Shown here: positions 1-8,888 of the stretch, one piece after another
How positions within the stretch are numbered: the first letter of the stretch is position 1
How the letters are laid out: every line of letters starts with the position of its first letter
Translations under genes and position numbers: made by a program
Notes under the pieces: generated by a model
Seen by the model: only the letters and a program-made list of their open reading frames with translations
Database searches by the model: none
What the model was told of the DNA's origin: nothing
Source of the DNA: Albidovulum aestuarii
GTDB taxonomy: Bacteria; Pseudomonadota; Alphaproteobacteria; Rhodobacterales; Rhodobacteraceae
Reading direction: 5' to 3'
Length of the DNA stretch: 64,000 bases
Assembly: GCF_029961185.1 (NCBI RefSeq)
Contig: NZ_JASBQQ010000012.1
Location: 1-64,000 of the forward strand

Positions 1-297
1 ACCATAGTCTATTGCTGCTTTGGGCTCAGACCGGCTGATCTCCGTTTCGCAGGGGCCTGGGAGGTTGAAAAATAGCCGCGCCATGCGAAGACGGCCCATA
101 AGCGACATTCGCGACGGGGTTCGACGCCACGGCGCAGCATCCGCGAAGCAGCCGTTAGCGCTTGGTTGCAGCATTTCCGTCGGTCGACCGGCAATATAGC
201 GGACAAGGACGAAGCCGCTGCGCGGCAATGGCTCTTGCGGCTGAGGTATTGAGCGACCTGCGAGGGCGCGATTTCTGTGTCAGATTCGGTGCGGCGC
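1..297. other. Left-edge stretch without a recognised gene
   Basis: This stretch lies downstream of the minus-strand ABC ATPase gene. I see no protein with a recognisable family in either strand. An open frame on the minus strand across 9-449 overlaps the ATPase gene and reads as a low-complexity arginine/serine-rich shadow. No tRNA-like or CRISPR-like structure is visible. Confidence 0.5.
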
Positions 298-1365
298 TTA
301 CAGCCGCACACCATCTGGGCCAAAAAAGTGCAGCCGCCTGGCATCCACGCTGACGGACTGCCAGGCGCCTTCTTCCAGAACCACCTGGCCCGGCGCGCGG
401 ATTTTGACGATCTGTTTGCCGGCGCGTGCATTGACAATTGTGTAGCCACCCAAAGGCTCCACTGTGACGATGCGCACCTTCAAGGACGGGTTACCTTGGG
501 TTTCGCCCAGCCAGATATCCTCGGGGCGCACTCCCAGTGTTCCGACCCCGCCCTTCTGCGTCGTGCCGACAACCGGGATGCGTGTGCCAAGAGCATCGCT
601 TTCAAAATGCAAGGCGTTGTCCGAGAACCTTCCCTTGAAGAAGTTCATCGGGGGCGACCCGATCACCCCAGCGACATCAATCGAGCATGGTTGAGCATAA
701 ACCTCGTCCGGGGTTCCAACCTGGGCGATCCTGCCGCTGATGATGACCGCAACACGATCGGAAATCGCCATCACCTCTTCCTCGTCATGACTGACATAGA
801 CGAAGGTCTGGTTGTTCTCACGTTGCAGACGTTTGAGTTCCACGCGCATTTCCTCGCGCAGGCGGGCATCAAGCGCGGCAATGGGTTCATCCAGCAACAT
901 GGCCCGGCTTTGCGCGGCAAATGCGCGGCCCAATGCGATGCGCTGGCGTTCGCCCCCCGACATCTGCGCCGGGTTCTTGTGCAGGATATGGCTGACATGC
1001 AGCACCTCGGAGACCAAGTCCAGCCGCTCGGATATCTCTGCGTCCGAAGCACCGCGTTCCTTCAGCGGGAAGATGATGTTCTCGCGCCCGGTCATGTGCG
1101 GAAACAGCGCCAGGTTCTGGAACACCATGGAAATGCCGCGCGCCGAAACATCCAGCTCCGCCGCGTCCTTGCCGGCGATTTCGACCTTCCCTTCATCTGG
1201 GCTGAGCAGACCCAGGATCAGCTTAAGGATCGAGGTCTTGCCCGTCGAGGGGGGACCGAAGATCCCGAAGAACTCGCCCTGCCGGACCGACATGCTGATC
1301 GGTCCCAATGTGAATTCCGGGTAGCGTTTGACCGCTTCGGTAATCCTGATCGCTTCCATTCTCAC
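298..1365 (-). CDS. Sugar/polyol-type ABC transporter ATPase (first of two)
   Basis: This 355-residue ATPase should power a CUT1-type (MalK/UgpC/GlpT-like) sugar or polyol importer at the cytoplasmic face of the inner membrane. Walker A is at residues 37-45 (GPPSTGKTS, unusual for the PP and T), followed by the Q-loop (FQNLALFPHM), a canonical-type signature MSGGERQR, Walker B with LLDEP, a D-loop ALDAR and the switch histidine in VSHDEEE. The C-terminal ~120 residues form a TOBE/OB-like regulatory region (GVRPEDIWLG). It is the last gene of the minus-strand operon; its ATG overlaps the stop of the other ATPase gene by four bases. The presence of two different ATPases resembles the rhizobial glycerol importer GlpSTPQV, but the substrate cannot be fixed from sequence. 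Confidence 0.9.
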   Translation of the reverse strand: MRMEAIRITEAVKRYPEFTLGPISMSVRQGEFFGIFGPPSTGKTSILKLILGLLSPDEGKVEIAGKDAAELDVSARGISMVFQNLALFPHMTGRENIIFPLKERGASDAEISERLDLVSEVLHVSHILHKNPAQMSGGERQRIALGRAFAAQSRAMLLDEPIAALDARLREEMRVELKRLQRENNQTFVYVSHDEEEVMAISDRVAVIISGRIAQVGTPDEVYAQPCSIDVAGVIGSPPMNFFKGRFSDNALHFESDALGTRIPVVGTTQKGGVGTLGVRPEDIWLGETQGNPSLKVRIVTVEPLGGYTIVNARAGKQIVKIRAPGQVVLEEGAWQSVSVDARRLHFFGPDGVRL

Positions 1366-2465
1366 GCCCCTCCCAGCCTGCGGCCAGTATCTATGTCAAA
1401 TGCCAGGCTCTTGTCCGAGGGCAGGCAGAACGGCACCTCGTCCCCGACCCGAAGCCGGTCGAGATCGTCGAAGGCTACAAACAGCGTGTCCTGCACCTGA
1501 AGATAAGCCAGACGTTTGGGGCCGACACGTTCCAGAACCTCGACCTTGCCGGTCATGGTGATGTCGTCGCCGCCACGCTTTTCGCCGAAATAAATGTCCT
1601 GCGGGCGCACCCCGAAGGATCCGCCATGCACCGATCCGTCGCAGGTAAAATCCACACGCACCTTGCCCGACAGCGGGATTTCAGCCCCGCCATGCAGCAT
1701 CAACTTCAACGTACCGCGTTCCTCGCGCAATTCACCATCGACAAGGTTCATCCGCGGGCTGCCGACAAAATTGGCGACGAACCGGTTCTGCGGGTCGTTG
1801 TAGATGTCCAGTGGCGCGCCGTATTGCATCAGGCGGCCCCGGTCGATGATGGCGATCTTGTCGGCGAGGCTCATCGCCTCGATCTGGTCATGGGTGACGT
1901 AGATCATCGTCTGGCCAAACTCGTGCTGAAGCACTTTCAGCTCGGCCCGCATATAGGCGCGAAAGCCAGCATCGAGGTTCGAGAGCGGTTCGTCCAAAAG
2001 GAAGATCCGCGGCTCGACAATGGCCGAGCGTCCGATCGCCAGTTTCTGCATCTCGTTCACCGAAAGGCTCGACGCGGGCTGATCGAGGCGATGCGAGATG
2101 CTCATCCGTTCGGCCATCGCCTGCACCCGGCGTTCGATCTCAGGTTTCGGAACCTTCTTGACCTCAAGCCCGTAGGACAGGTTCCTGTAGACGCTCAGAT
2201 GGGTGAAGATCGCGTAATTCTGAAAGACAAAACCGATGTTGCGGTCCTGGATGCGCAGGCCCGACAGGTCCTGTCCGTCAAACAGGATCTGCCCTTCGGT
2301 CGGGTCTTCCAGCCCGGCGATCATGTTCATCGTCGTGGTCTTGCCGCAGCCCGATGGCCCCAGAAGGGCGACGAATTCGCCCTCTTCGATGTCGATGGAC
2401 AGGTCGCGCACGGCAGTGAACTCGCCGAACCGCTTGGTCACGTTTCTGATCTGGATGGATGACAT
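1362..2465 (-). CDS. Sugar/polyol-type ABC transporter ATPase with degenerate signature
   Basis: Second ATPase of the same importer, 367 residues from the ATG at 2465; the ATG 33 bases upstream would lie inside the preceding permease gene, so I prefer the downstream start. Walker A is canonical (GPSGCGKTT), Walker B is FLLDEPLSNLD and the switch histidine is in VTHDQIEA. The ABC signature, normally LSGGQ, reads LSVNEMQK, so both glycines are lost. The Q-loop region also departs from the norm (FQNYAIFTHLS). The C-terminus has the usual MalK-type TOBE region (FGVRPQDIYFG). In a heterodimer with its neighbour this would give one consensus and one degenerate ATP site. The gene follows the permease gene by four bases. 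Confidence 0.88.
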   Translation of the reverse strand: MSSIQIRNVTKRFGEFTAVRDLSIDIEEGEFVALLGPSGCGKTTTMNMIAGLEDPTEGQILFDGQDLSGLRIQDRNIGFVFQNYAIFTHLSVYRNLSYGLEVKKVPKPEIERRVQAMAERMSISHRLDQPASSLSVNEMQKLAIGRSAIVEPRIFLLDEPLSNLDAGFRAYMRAELKVLQHEFGQTMIYVTHDQIEAMSLADKIAIIDRGRLMQYGAPLDIYNDPQNRFVANFVGSPRMNLVDGELREERGTLKLMLHGGAEIPLSGKVRVDFTCDGSVHGGSFGVRPQDIYFGEKRGGDDITMTGKVEVLERVGPKRLAYLQVQDTLFVAFDDLDRLRVGDEVPFCLPSDKSLAFDIDTGRRLGGA

Positions 2466-2469
2466 GGCG

Positions 2470-3408
2470 TTACCCCTGTTTCCTTGCCATATAGGCAAGG
2501 CCCTTGGCGGCGATGACAGAGAGGACGATCAGGATCGTCAGGCCGATTGCGGCCACATAGGACCATTCCAGATCGCCGAAGGTCTGCTTGTAGAGAAAGA
2601 CCGAGATGGTCTCGGTCTGAACGCCCGGACCGCCCTTGGTCATGATGTAAATGAGGTCGAAGATCTTGAAACATTCGACCGTGCGCAGCACCAGCGCGAT
2701 GATGATCACGGTTTTCATCCGCGGCAGGATGATCTTGACGAAGTTCTGCCAGTTCGACCCGCCGAGAAGCCGCGCCGCCAGAAGCTGGTCCGACGGCACG
2801 CCCAGCATGCCCGCGAGCAGGATCAGGAACATCAGCGGCGTCCATTGCCAGATATCGGCAATGATGACCGAGATCATCGCCCGGTTCACGTCGGTCAGCC
2901 ACGAGAAATCCGCCGGAAGCCCCAGATGCGCGTTGACCGGCCCGGTGCCCTGAAAGAGCAGGAAGAACATAAGCCCCACAACCGCCGGCACGATCATCAT
3001 CGGCGTCAGCAGGATCGAATAGAAAAGCTTGCGGCCCGGGAACTGGTCGATGAACAGATAGGCCAGCGCCATGCCCAGAAAGAACTGCGCCGGAACCGCG
3101 ACGATCATGATCAGCGCCGTGCGCCAGAGCGCGCCCCAAAGCCGGGGATCGGTGGCAAGCGTCAGGTAGTTGTCAAACCAGCTGAAGACCTCCCACGCGC
3201 TGTACCAGGGGATGCCTTCCAGCGGCGTCCACCAGGTCACGCTGAGATAGAGCTGCATGAAAAAGGGAAAGATGACGATGAAAAGCAGCAGGAGAAAGGT
3301 CGGCAGGATGAACCAGAACCCCATCTTCTGCCCGTCGCGGGCCACGCCTACCCAATAGCCCTGTGGTCTGATTGTCCGGGTTGCGCCGGTATGTGCTTGA
3401 TCGGTCAT
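2470..3408 (-). CDS. ABC transporter permease, MalF/UgpA-like
   Basis: Inner-membrane permease of 312 residues with six or so hydrophobic segments; the first follows a short cytoplasmic tail (FWFILPTFLLLLFIVIFPFF). The coupling EAA-type loop is near residue 200 (ARLLGGSNWQNFVKIILPRM), where the ATPases dock. The start at 3408 gives an ATGA overlap with the upstream permease stop; the longer open frame to 3576 is a shadow of that neighbour. It is the MalF-like half of a CUT1-type importer with the adjoining MalG-like permease. Confidence 0.9.
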   Translation of the reverse strand: MTDQAHTGATRTIRPQGYWVGVARDGQKMGFWFILPTFLLLLFIVIFPFFMQLYLSVTWWTPLEGIPWYSAWEVFSWFDNYLTLATDPRLWGALWRTALIMIVAVPAQFFLGMALAYLFIDQFPGRKLFYSILLTPMMIVPAVVGLMFFLLFQGTGPVNAHLGLPADFSWLTDVNRAMISVIIADIWQWTPLMFLILLAGMLGVPSDQLLAARLLGGSNWQNFVKIILPRMKTVIIIALVLRTVECFKIFDLIYIMTKGGPGVQTETISVFLYKQTFGDLEWSYVAAIGLTILIVLSVIAAKGLAYMARKQG

Positions 3409-4262
3409 TGTTTGAGTGCTCCGAAGGTCAGGCCGCGTACCAGATGTTTCTGGATCATCAGCCCGAAGACGACAGGGGGGATGGCGGCGATGACGCCGAG
3501 CGCGGCTTTCATGCCGTACATCTGCCCGCCCATGGCCGAGGTCAGCGTCGCCATATAGACCGGCAGCGTGACCCATTCCTTTTGCGTCAGCATCAGCGCC
3601 AGCAGGTAGTCGGACCAGTTCAGAATGAAGACGAAAAGCGCGCAGGTCGCCAGCCCCGGTTTCACGATGGGCAGGGTAATGCGGTAGAAGACCCGCCAGT
3701 AGGAACAGCCTGATACACGGGCTGCATCCTCAATCTCGACCGGGACCTCTTCGAAAAAGGTTTTCATCAACCAGAAGGCAAAGGGCAAAGTCACGATGCC
3801 GTAGATCAGCGACAGACCCCACCAGGTATCGACCGCGCCGATGAAGGCCCACATCACCATGACCGGGATCATCACCGCAAGCGGCGGGAAGAGCCGCAGT
3901 TGCAGGACCGAGAGCGGCAGCGACTGCGCCAGCCCAAAACGCACGACGGCATAGGAGGCGAGCGTGCCCGAAACGACCGCAAGCGCCGTGCCACAGATCG
4001 AGGTGACGAGGCTTGCGATCAGCGGGCCGGTGATGGTGCGGTCAAGGCTGACCACCAGACCTTCGGCATGGCCACGGAAGATGAACTCGAAATTCTGCCA
4101 GGTCGGGTCTTGCGGCAGCCAGGTCAGTCCGGCAACGGTGGTCCATTCCGGATAGGGCTTGAAGGCCATCGTGACCATCCAAAGAAGCGGATACAGCACG
4201 ACCGCGCAGGCCAGAAGGATAAAGAGATATTTCAGCGCCAGAGCGCCCGGTGACGGTTTCAT
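3405..4262 (-). CDS. ABC transporter permease, MalG/UgpE-like
   Basis: Inner-membrane permease of 285 residues, the MalG-like partner of the preceding permease. It has an N-terminal membrane segment (YLFILLACAVVLYPLLWMV) and five further ones. The coupling loop reads EDAARVSGCSYWRVFYRITLPI near residues 177-198, a clear EAA motif. The gene lies 66 bases downstream of the truncated binding-protein gene and overlaps the next permease by ATGA, so the operon order is binding protein, MalG-like, MalF-like, ATPase, ATPase. Confidence 0.9.
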   Translation of the reverse strand: MKPSPGALALKYLFILLACAVVLYPLLWMVTMAFKPYPEWTTVAGLTWLPQDPTWQNFEFIFRGHAEGLVVSLDRTITGPLIASLVTSICGTALAVVSGTLASYAVVRFGLAQSLPLSVLQLRLFPPLAVMIPVMVMWAFIGAVDTWWGLSLIYGIVTLPFAFWLMKTFFEEVPVEIEDAARVSGCSYWRVFYRITLPIVKPGLATCALFVFILNWSDYLLALMLTQKEWVTLPVYMATLTSAMGGQMYGMKAALGVIAAIPPVVFGLMIQKHLVRGLTFGALKQ

Positions 4263-4328
4263 CGCTGTCTCCCTGAGATCGTGGGATGGTCTGGCGGGGC
4301 GGAACCGACCCGCCCCGCCAGAGCCGGG

Positions 4329-5784
4329 TCAGGCCGGATCGACGAGCGTCGGCCAGGTGGCGCGGCTGGCCTGGATCGCCTCGACGATGCCGTTGCGTGC
4401 CTGCCGCTTAATGATCTTCTCCCACTTGCCCTGCGCCGCATCCATGGCGTCGCGCACCGATTTCTGGCCTGTGATCGCGGCCTGCAGCTCTTCGTCCAGC
4501 GCGTTATCCAGCGCGGTCTGGCCGGCGAAGTTGATCGAGGGAACCGATCGGGCGATGGTCGCCGGGATCGTCTCCATCGAATAGGGCTGGTAGCTTTGGG
4601 CCACGAGCGGTTCCTTGAAATTCGCCTGCTGGAACGGGTCGAAGTAGCCACCGGGATTGCCGGCCATCCAGGTATAGGTGCGGGTCGAGCTGAGCCATTG
4701 CAGGAACAGATAGACCGCCTCGGGATGTTTCGACTGCGACGAGATCCACGCGGTGATGCTGTAATAAAGCACCGAGCGGCGGTTGATCTGATCGCCGAAG
4801 CGGCGCCCGACCGGCAGGTGGCTGCCGATCATGCCGGTGGCTTTCGATTTCGGCGTGCCGTCGGGGTTGAACCCGTCACCGAACTTCACAAGGTTGGTGT
4901 AGATCGCTGTGTGCGGGATCTGCAGGTTCCACATGGTGGCGTAGGCTTCGGCCCAGGTGAAGGTCAGCGCGTCCGGCGGGCTCCATTCGAAGGAGCGGAC
5001 ATGCTCCTCGGCGCATTGCAGGCCAAGCTCGCTGTTCAGGTTCGGGCTGCCATCCTCGTTGAAGAAGAAGAAGTTCGGGAAATCCATCGAGGCAAAGCGC
5101 GCATAGAAGGTCGCAAGCCCCCAGAACGGGCTCATCAGGTTGCCGTTGCCGTACATCGGACCGTTGCCGAAATCCTTGCCGGTGAAGAATTTCGAAATGC
5201 GGTCGACCTCTTCCCATGTGTCGGGCGTCTTCAGCTCTGCCCCGGTTTCGGTCAGGAAGGCCTCCTGCACGCGCGGGTCTTCGTAAAGACCCTTGAGGTA
5301 GAACCAGGTCTGATAATCGCCGTCGAGCGAGAAGGAATAGTAATCGCCCGCGTAGGTATAGAGGAGCTTTTCGTTTTCCGGCGTCGTCGTGCCGCGTTCG
5401 GGAGCGCCCCAGTCAGGCTGGTATTTCGCCACGAAGTCGGAGCAGTTGACCGCGCCCCCAGACGACACCAGATCGCCGGTGGAGTTCCACGGGCCGGTAT
5501 AAATGTCGAACGTGCCGCCCCCGGTGGTGACATCCTGCATCACCTTCTTGAAGATGTCCTCGGCCGGGGCGCCGATGATGTCGATCTCGATTCCGGTCTC
5601 ACGCTCCCAGACTTCCTTGGCCGAGGGCGCGCCCTCGGGGAACGGATTGGTGATCTGGCCGATGGCGCCATCGGTCAGAAGCATGGAAATCTTGGCTGGC
5701 GCGTTGCCCGCCGCCTGAAGCGCCTTGATGCCTTCGATCGCCCGGCCTTCGGACATGGTGTTGTTGTACTGGAACCGTTCGGCG
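4329..5784 (-). pseudogene. ABC sugar-binding protein gene, 5' end removed by IS6
   Basis: The frame encodes a family 1 extracellular solute-binding protein (about 485 residues remain) rich in aromatic residues typical of sugar binding (GDYYSFSLDGDYQTWFY, WMAGNPGGYFDPF). It is collinear with its importer. The coding frame is intact, but the N-terminal signal peptide and the first part of the mature protein are missing: at 5785 the sequence passes straight into the inverted repeat of an IS6-family element. An ATG within the IS end could restart translation, but the product would lack an export signal, so I treat the gene as broken. The importer may therefore be non-functional or depend on another binding protein. 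Confidence 0.8.
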
Positions 5785-6599
5785 GGCATTGTCAGAGCAA
5801 CTTGGCTTGAGGCGCGGCAGGGGGCTGGGTAGCGTCCCCGGATGAAGAAACGTGACCCGTTCAAATACTTCAAGACGAGCGAGGAGATCATCCGCCTGGC
5901 GGTGATGCTCTACGTTCGTTTCCCGCTCTCGCTGAGAAATGTCGAGGATCTGCTGCACGAGCGCGGCATCGACGTGAGCCATGAGGCGGTTCGGTTTTGG
6001 TGGCATCGGTTCGGTCCGATGTTCGCTGCCGAGATCCGGAAACGCCGGATCGAGGGCATGAAATCGAGCCACTGGCAATGGCACCTCGACGAGATTTTCG
6101 TGAAGATCAACGGCGAGCGGCACTACCTCTGGCGTGCCATCGATCACGAGGGCGAGGTCCTGGAAAGCTTCGTCACGAAGACCCGGGACAAGAAGGCTGC
6201 CCTGAAATTCCTCAAGAAAACAATGAAGCGGCACGGCCGCACCGATATCTTCGTGACGGACAAGCTTCGGTCCTACGGTGCTGCTTTGAGGGATCTCGGC
6301 GCGGTCGACCGCCAAGAAACGGGACGGTGGATGAACAATCGGGCGGAGAATTCGCACCTGCCATTCCGACGACGGGAACGCGCAATGCTCCGCTTCCGGC
6401 GAATGCGAACGTTGCAGAAGTTCGCCGCCGTCCACGCCTCGGTCTACAACCTCTTCAACACGGAGCGCGGCCTCTCCAGCCGAAACCACTTCAAGGCCTA
6501 CCGCGCCGTCGCTCTCGCCGAGTGGCGTAGTCTTTGCGCAGCATAAGGGGCAGGTCTGCTGTCCTTGTGGAGACTGGTTCGCATTTGTCTGCCAGCACC
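5785..6599 (+). mobile_element. IS6-family insertion sequence, apparently complete
   Basis: An element of about 815 bp around an intact IS6-type transposase. The left end (GGCATTGTCAGAGCAAC at 5785) matches the left end of the decayed copy at 26561 (GGTACTATCAGAGAAAG). The right end (GTCTGCCAGCACC, ending near 6599) is an imperfect inverted repeat of it. The flanking eight bases (GTTCGGCG left, GCCACCAC right) do not match, so no target duplication is seen, consistent with past recombination between copies. The exact right boundary is uncertain by a few bases. Confidence 0.7.
5842..6546 (+). CDS. IS6-family transposase
   Basis: A DDE transposase of 234 residues, the usual length for IS6/IS26-like enzymes. 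It starts with the family-typical stretch FKYFKTSEEIIRLAVMLYVRF, then an N-terminal helix-turn-helix region (SLRNVEDLLHERGIDVSHEAVRFWWHRFG). The catalytic acidic residues are D83 (HLDEIF), D140 (VTDK) and E169 in RAENSH, followed by FRRRERAM. The frame is undamaged, unlike the other three IS6 relics in the window, so this is the only copy that could act in cis or in trans. Confidence 0.95.
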   Translation: MKKRDPFKYFKTSEEIIRLAVMLYVRFPLSLRNVEDLLHERGIDVSHEAVRFWWHRFGPMFAAEIRKRRIEGMKSSHWQWHLDEIFVKINGERHYLWRAIDHEGEVLESFVTKTRDKKAALKFLKKTMKRHGRTDIFVTDKLRSYGAALRDLGAVDRQETGRWMNNRAENSHLPFRRRERAMLRFRRMRTLQKFAAVHASVYNLFNTERGLSSRNHFKAYRAVALAEWRSLCAA

Positions 6600-6707
6600 G
6601 CCACCACATAAGTCATCTATATTGTTCGAAAAAATACCGAATTTTCAGTCGATTCTTCCGTGCATTACGCCTCCATCGCCCATGCAGAGACTCTTGTCAG
6701 AGACGGC

Positions 6708-6883
6708 ATTGTCGTCCAGGCCTCAGTCTACAACCTCTTCAACACGGGCCGCAGCCTTTACAGCCGACACCTCTTAAAGGCCCACCGCGCCGCCGCTCTA
6801 GTCGAGTGGCGCGGTCTTTGCGAGGGGTAAGGGACAGCGTCACTGCCCTTGTGGAGATCAATCGGAAACCGTCCGACAGCCTC
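6708..6883 (+). mobile_element. IS6-family relic, 3' end only
   Basis: This stretch encodes the last ~40 residues of an IS6 transposase in the plus orientation (QASVYNLFNT, then a match to the intact copy's SLCAA tail as GLCEG) and runs through the 3' non-coding end to a degraded inverted repeat (GTCCGACAGCC). It lacks everything upstream of the transposase C-terminus. It lies 14 bases from the end of the formamidase gene and marks the left boundary of the first metabolic module. Confidence 0.7.
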
Positions 6884-6897
6884 CTGCTGCGCGCCGT

Positions 6898-7836
6898 CTA
6901 CTCCAGCACCACCTTCGGGAAATAGAAGCTCACCGTCCAGTTAGGCATGTCCACGATCTCGGAAATCCGCAGGTCGCCCGCAACCGAAGCCAGCATGTAA
7001 GCTTCCACTGCCGACATGCCTGTCTCTCGCGCAACCCTTTCCACCGTTCCGCGGACCGCGTCCTTTGCCGCCTGCATCAGGTCCGGCCCAATTCCCGTCG
7101 TTACCCAGTATCCTTTTTTATCTAGGTGCGAGGTGACAGGTCCGGAGGTTTCGAACCGCGGAAAGGCAAAGTTTGCGCCCTTCAGAAGGCCGATCTCTAT
7201 TTCGACATCCATCGGGCTTTCGATGGCCGTGCCGCAAATCTCGCCATCGCCCTGGGCAGCATGAGTGTCGCCAAGGGACAGGAGCCCGCCCGCAACCTCC
7301 ACCGGCAGGTAGAGCGTGGTTCCCACAGCGTTGTCACGGATGTCGAGGTTGCCACCCACCCGGCGGGGCGGGACAACGCTGTGATGCCCGACTTCGGCGA
7401 GCGCAAGGCCAATGGTACCCACGAACGGCTTGAGTGGCACCCGTCCACCCGGCCCGAAGGCGGCAGGCGTCGCCGCGACTGTATCGTAGTTCCAGATATG
7501 GAGCGCCGGGTCTGGGAAATCCTCGGCGAGAAGACCGAAGCCCGGAATATTCGCCGTCCAGCCCCAACCCGAGGGATTGAACCTGCGGAATGTGATCGCC
7601 ACTGCGTCGCCGGGTTCGGCTCCCTCGACGAAGATCGGACCGGTCACCGGGTTCACCTGCCCAAAGTCGAGAGCCGCCAAGTCGTCGAGCCCGCTCTTGG
7701 GCCCGAGCTGCCCGCCCGAGGCGTCGATGGTCTCGACCGCGATGGTTTCACCCGGTTTCACAGACAGAACCGGCTCGAAGGTGTTGTCCCAACCGAGGTG
7801 GTGGTCATGCTTGTGGATCGTGTGTGTGCAGGTCAT
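6898..7836 (-). CDS. fmdA: Acetamidase/formamidase family amidohydrolase
   Basis: A 312-residue cytoplasmic metal-dependent amidase of the FmdA/AmdA family, which hydrolyses formamide or short amides to ammonia and the acid. Family features visible are the N-terminal HKHDHHLGWDN, GPIFVEGAEPGD, the GDTHAAQGDGEICGTAIE block that carries the conserved histidine and acidic residues, and the C-terminal YMLASVAGDLRISEIVD. The length is near the shorter members of the family. The start codon overlaps the stop of the permease gene upstream (ATGA), so it is the last gene of the importer operon, which suggests that the imported compound yields an amide. Confidence 0.92.
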   Translation of the reverse strand: MTCTHTIHKHDHHLGWDNTFEPVLSVKPGETIAVETIDASGGQLGPKSGLDDLAALDFGQVNPVTGPIFVEGAEPGDAVAITFRRFNPSGWGWTANIPGFGLLAEDFPDPALHIWNYDTVAATPAAFGPGGRVPLKPFVGTIGLALAEVGHHSVVPPRRVGGNLDIRDNAVGTTLYLPVEVAGGLLSLGDTHAAQGDGEICGTAIESPMDVEIEIGLLKGANFAFPRFETSGPVTSHLDKKGYWVTTGIGPDLMQAAKDAVRGTVERVARETGMSAVEAYMLASVAGDLRISEIVDMPNWTVSFYFPKVVLE

Positions 7837-8888
7837 TTGGAAACCTCCGTGGTCTTCTTGCGGCGAAAGACGATATCCTCGATCTCGCGGTTGCCCATGA
7901 GCCCGTGGGGCCGGAACGCCATTACGCCCACGATGACAATGCCGAGAAGCAGACCCGAAAGCCCCAGCATCTCGGGCAGCTTGACGCCGCCGAGCGTGGG
8001 ACCGGTCTCCAGCCAGCGGATGATCTCAAGCCCAAGCGAGATGAGGAGTGTACCGAAGACCGCGCCGGTCACGCTCCGGAGCCCGCCGAGGATCAGCATG
8101 GCGACGGTAAGGAAGACGTAGTTGAAATAGAACGGTCGCGCCGAGATTGTGCCAAGGTAAAAGGCGTAGGCGATACCCGCCGTTGCGAAAAACAGGGTTG
8201 AGACGACCCAGGCGATCATCCGCGCGCGCACGACGTTCACGCCCATAGCCCGCGCGCCCACTTCGTCGTCCGCCACGGCGCGGAGCCTGAGGCCCAGTCG
8301 GCTCTCGCGGAACAGCCGAGCGGCAACGATGGCGAGAATCACGAGCGCGGTTATATGGCCCAGCCCGAAGACGCGGGGAATGCCGAACAGAGCCTGGTTG
8401 CCTTTGAAAATGTCGGTCCGGTGCAGGAAGATGGAATGGACGATCACGAGGATTGCGATGGAAACGATGGTGATCGACACGTTCGTCAATCGCGACATGA
8501 AGAGACCGGTAAGCGCCCCGATGACCCCGGTGATGACAAGTGCGACAAGTGCAGCCGAGAGGGGGTGCATCTCGAAGGCATTGAGGCCCCATGGCGCATC
8601 CGGAAGCGAAAGCGCTTTCACCGCGGCGGGCGTCACGCAGATCGCCGCCGCATAGGCCGCAATGCCCATGAAGGCCGCATGGCTGAAGGTCGCGTAGTTG
8701 CCATTTCCCATGAAGACCTGAAGCCCGACGACGACGATCAGGTTAACGAAAGTCGCGTAAAGAATGCGGGCCTGGTAGCTTTCGCCCCAGAGCGCGTAAG
8801 CGCCCACGATGACAAGAATGAGGACGGCCAGCATGGCCGACCCGATCAGTCCACGCTTTTGGTCGGGGTTTAGAAGCCGACGCGTCAC
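7833..8888 (-). CDS. Branched-chain-type ABC permease, LivM-like
   Basis: A 351-residue inner-membrane permease of the HAAT (LivM/UrtC) family with about nine hydrophobic segments. The typical LivM stretch GNGNYATFSHAAFMGIAAYAAA is near the N-terminal third and the conserved RLGLRLRAVADDEVGARAMGVNVVRARMIAW coupling region near the middle. The last hydrophobic stretch ends in a cytoplasmic tail with FRPHGLMG. It overlaps LivH upstream and the formamidase downstream by four bases each. Confidence 0.9.
   Translation of the reverse strand: MTRRLLNPDQKRGLIGSAMLAVLILVIVGAYALWGESYQARILYATFVNLIVVVGLQVFMGNGNYATFSHAAFMGIAAYAAAICVTPAAVKALSLPDAPWGLNAFEMHPLSAALVALVITGVIGALTGLFMSRLTNVSITIVSIAILVIVHSIFLHRTDIFKGNQALFGIPRVFGLGHITALVILAIVAARLFRESRLGLRLRAVADDEVGARAMGVNVVRARMIAWVVSTLFFATAGIAYAFYLGTISARPFYFNYVFLTVAMLILGGLRSVTGAVFGTLLISLGLEIIRWLETGPTLGGVKLPEMLGLSGLLLGIVIVGVMAFRPHGLMGNREIEDIVFRRKKTTEVSK

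Noticed and set aside
9-449. Minus-strand frame at the left edge
   Set aside because: It overlaps the ATPase gene in another frame and shows no domain.
277-1500. Plus-strand open frame of 407 codons opposite the ABC ATPase genes
   Set aside because: It is a shadow of the ATPase coding frames, with no ribosome site and no domain.
2236-3558. Plus-strand open frame of 440 codons opposite ATPase and permease genes
   Set aside because: Low-complexity Arg/Asp/His-rich antisense translation of membrane-protein codons; no family.
5777-6607. An 8-bp target duplication around the intact IS6
   Set aside because: The flanks GTTCGGCG and GCCACCAC do not match, even allowing a shift of a few bases in the boundary.
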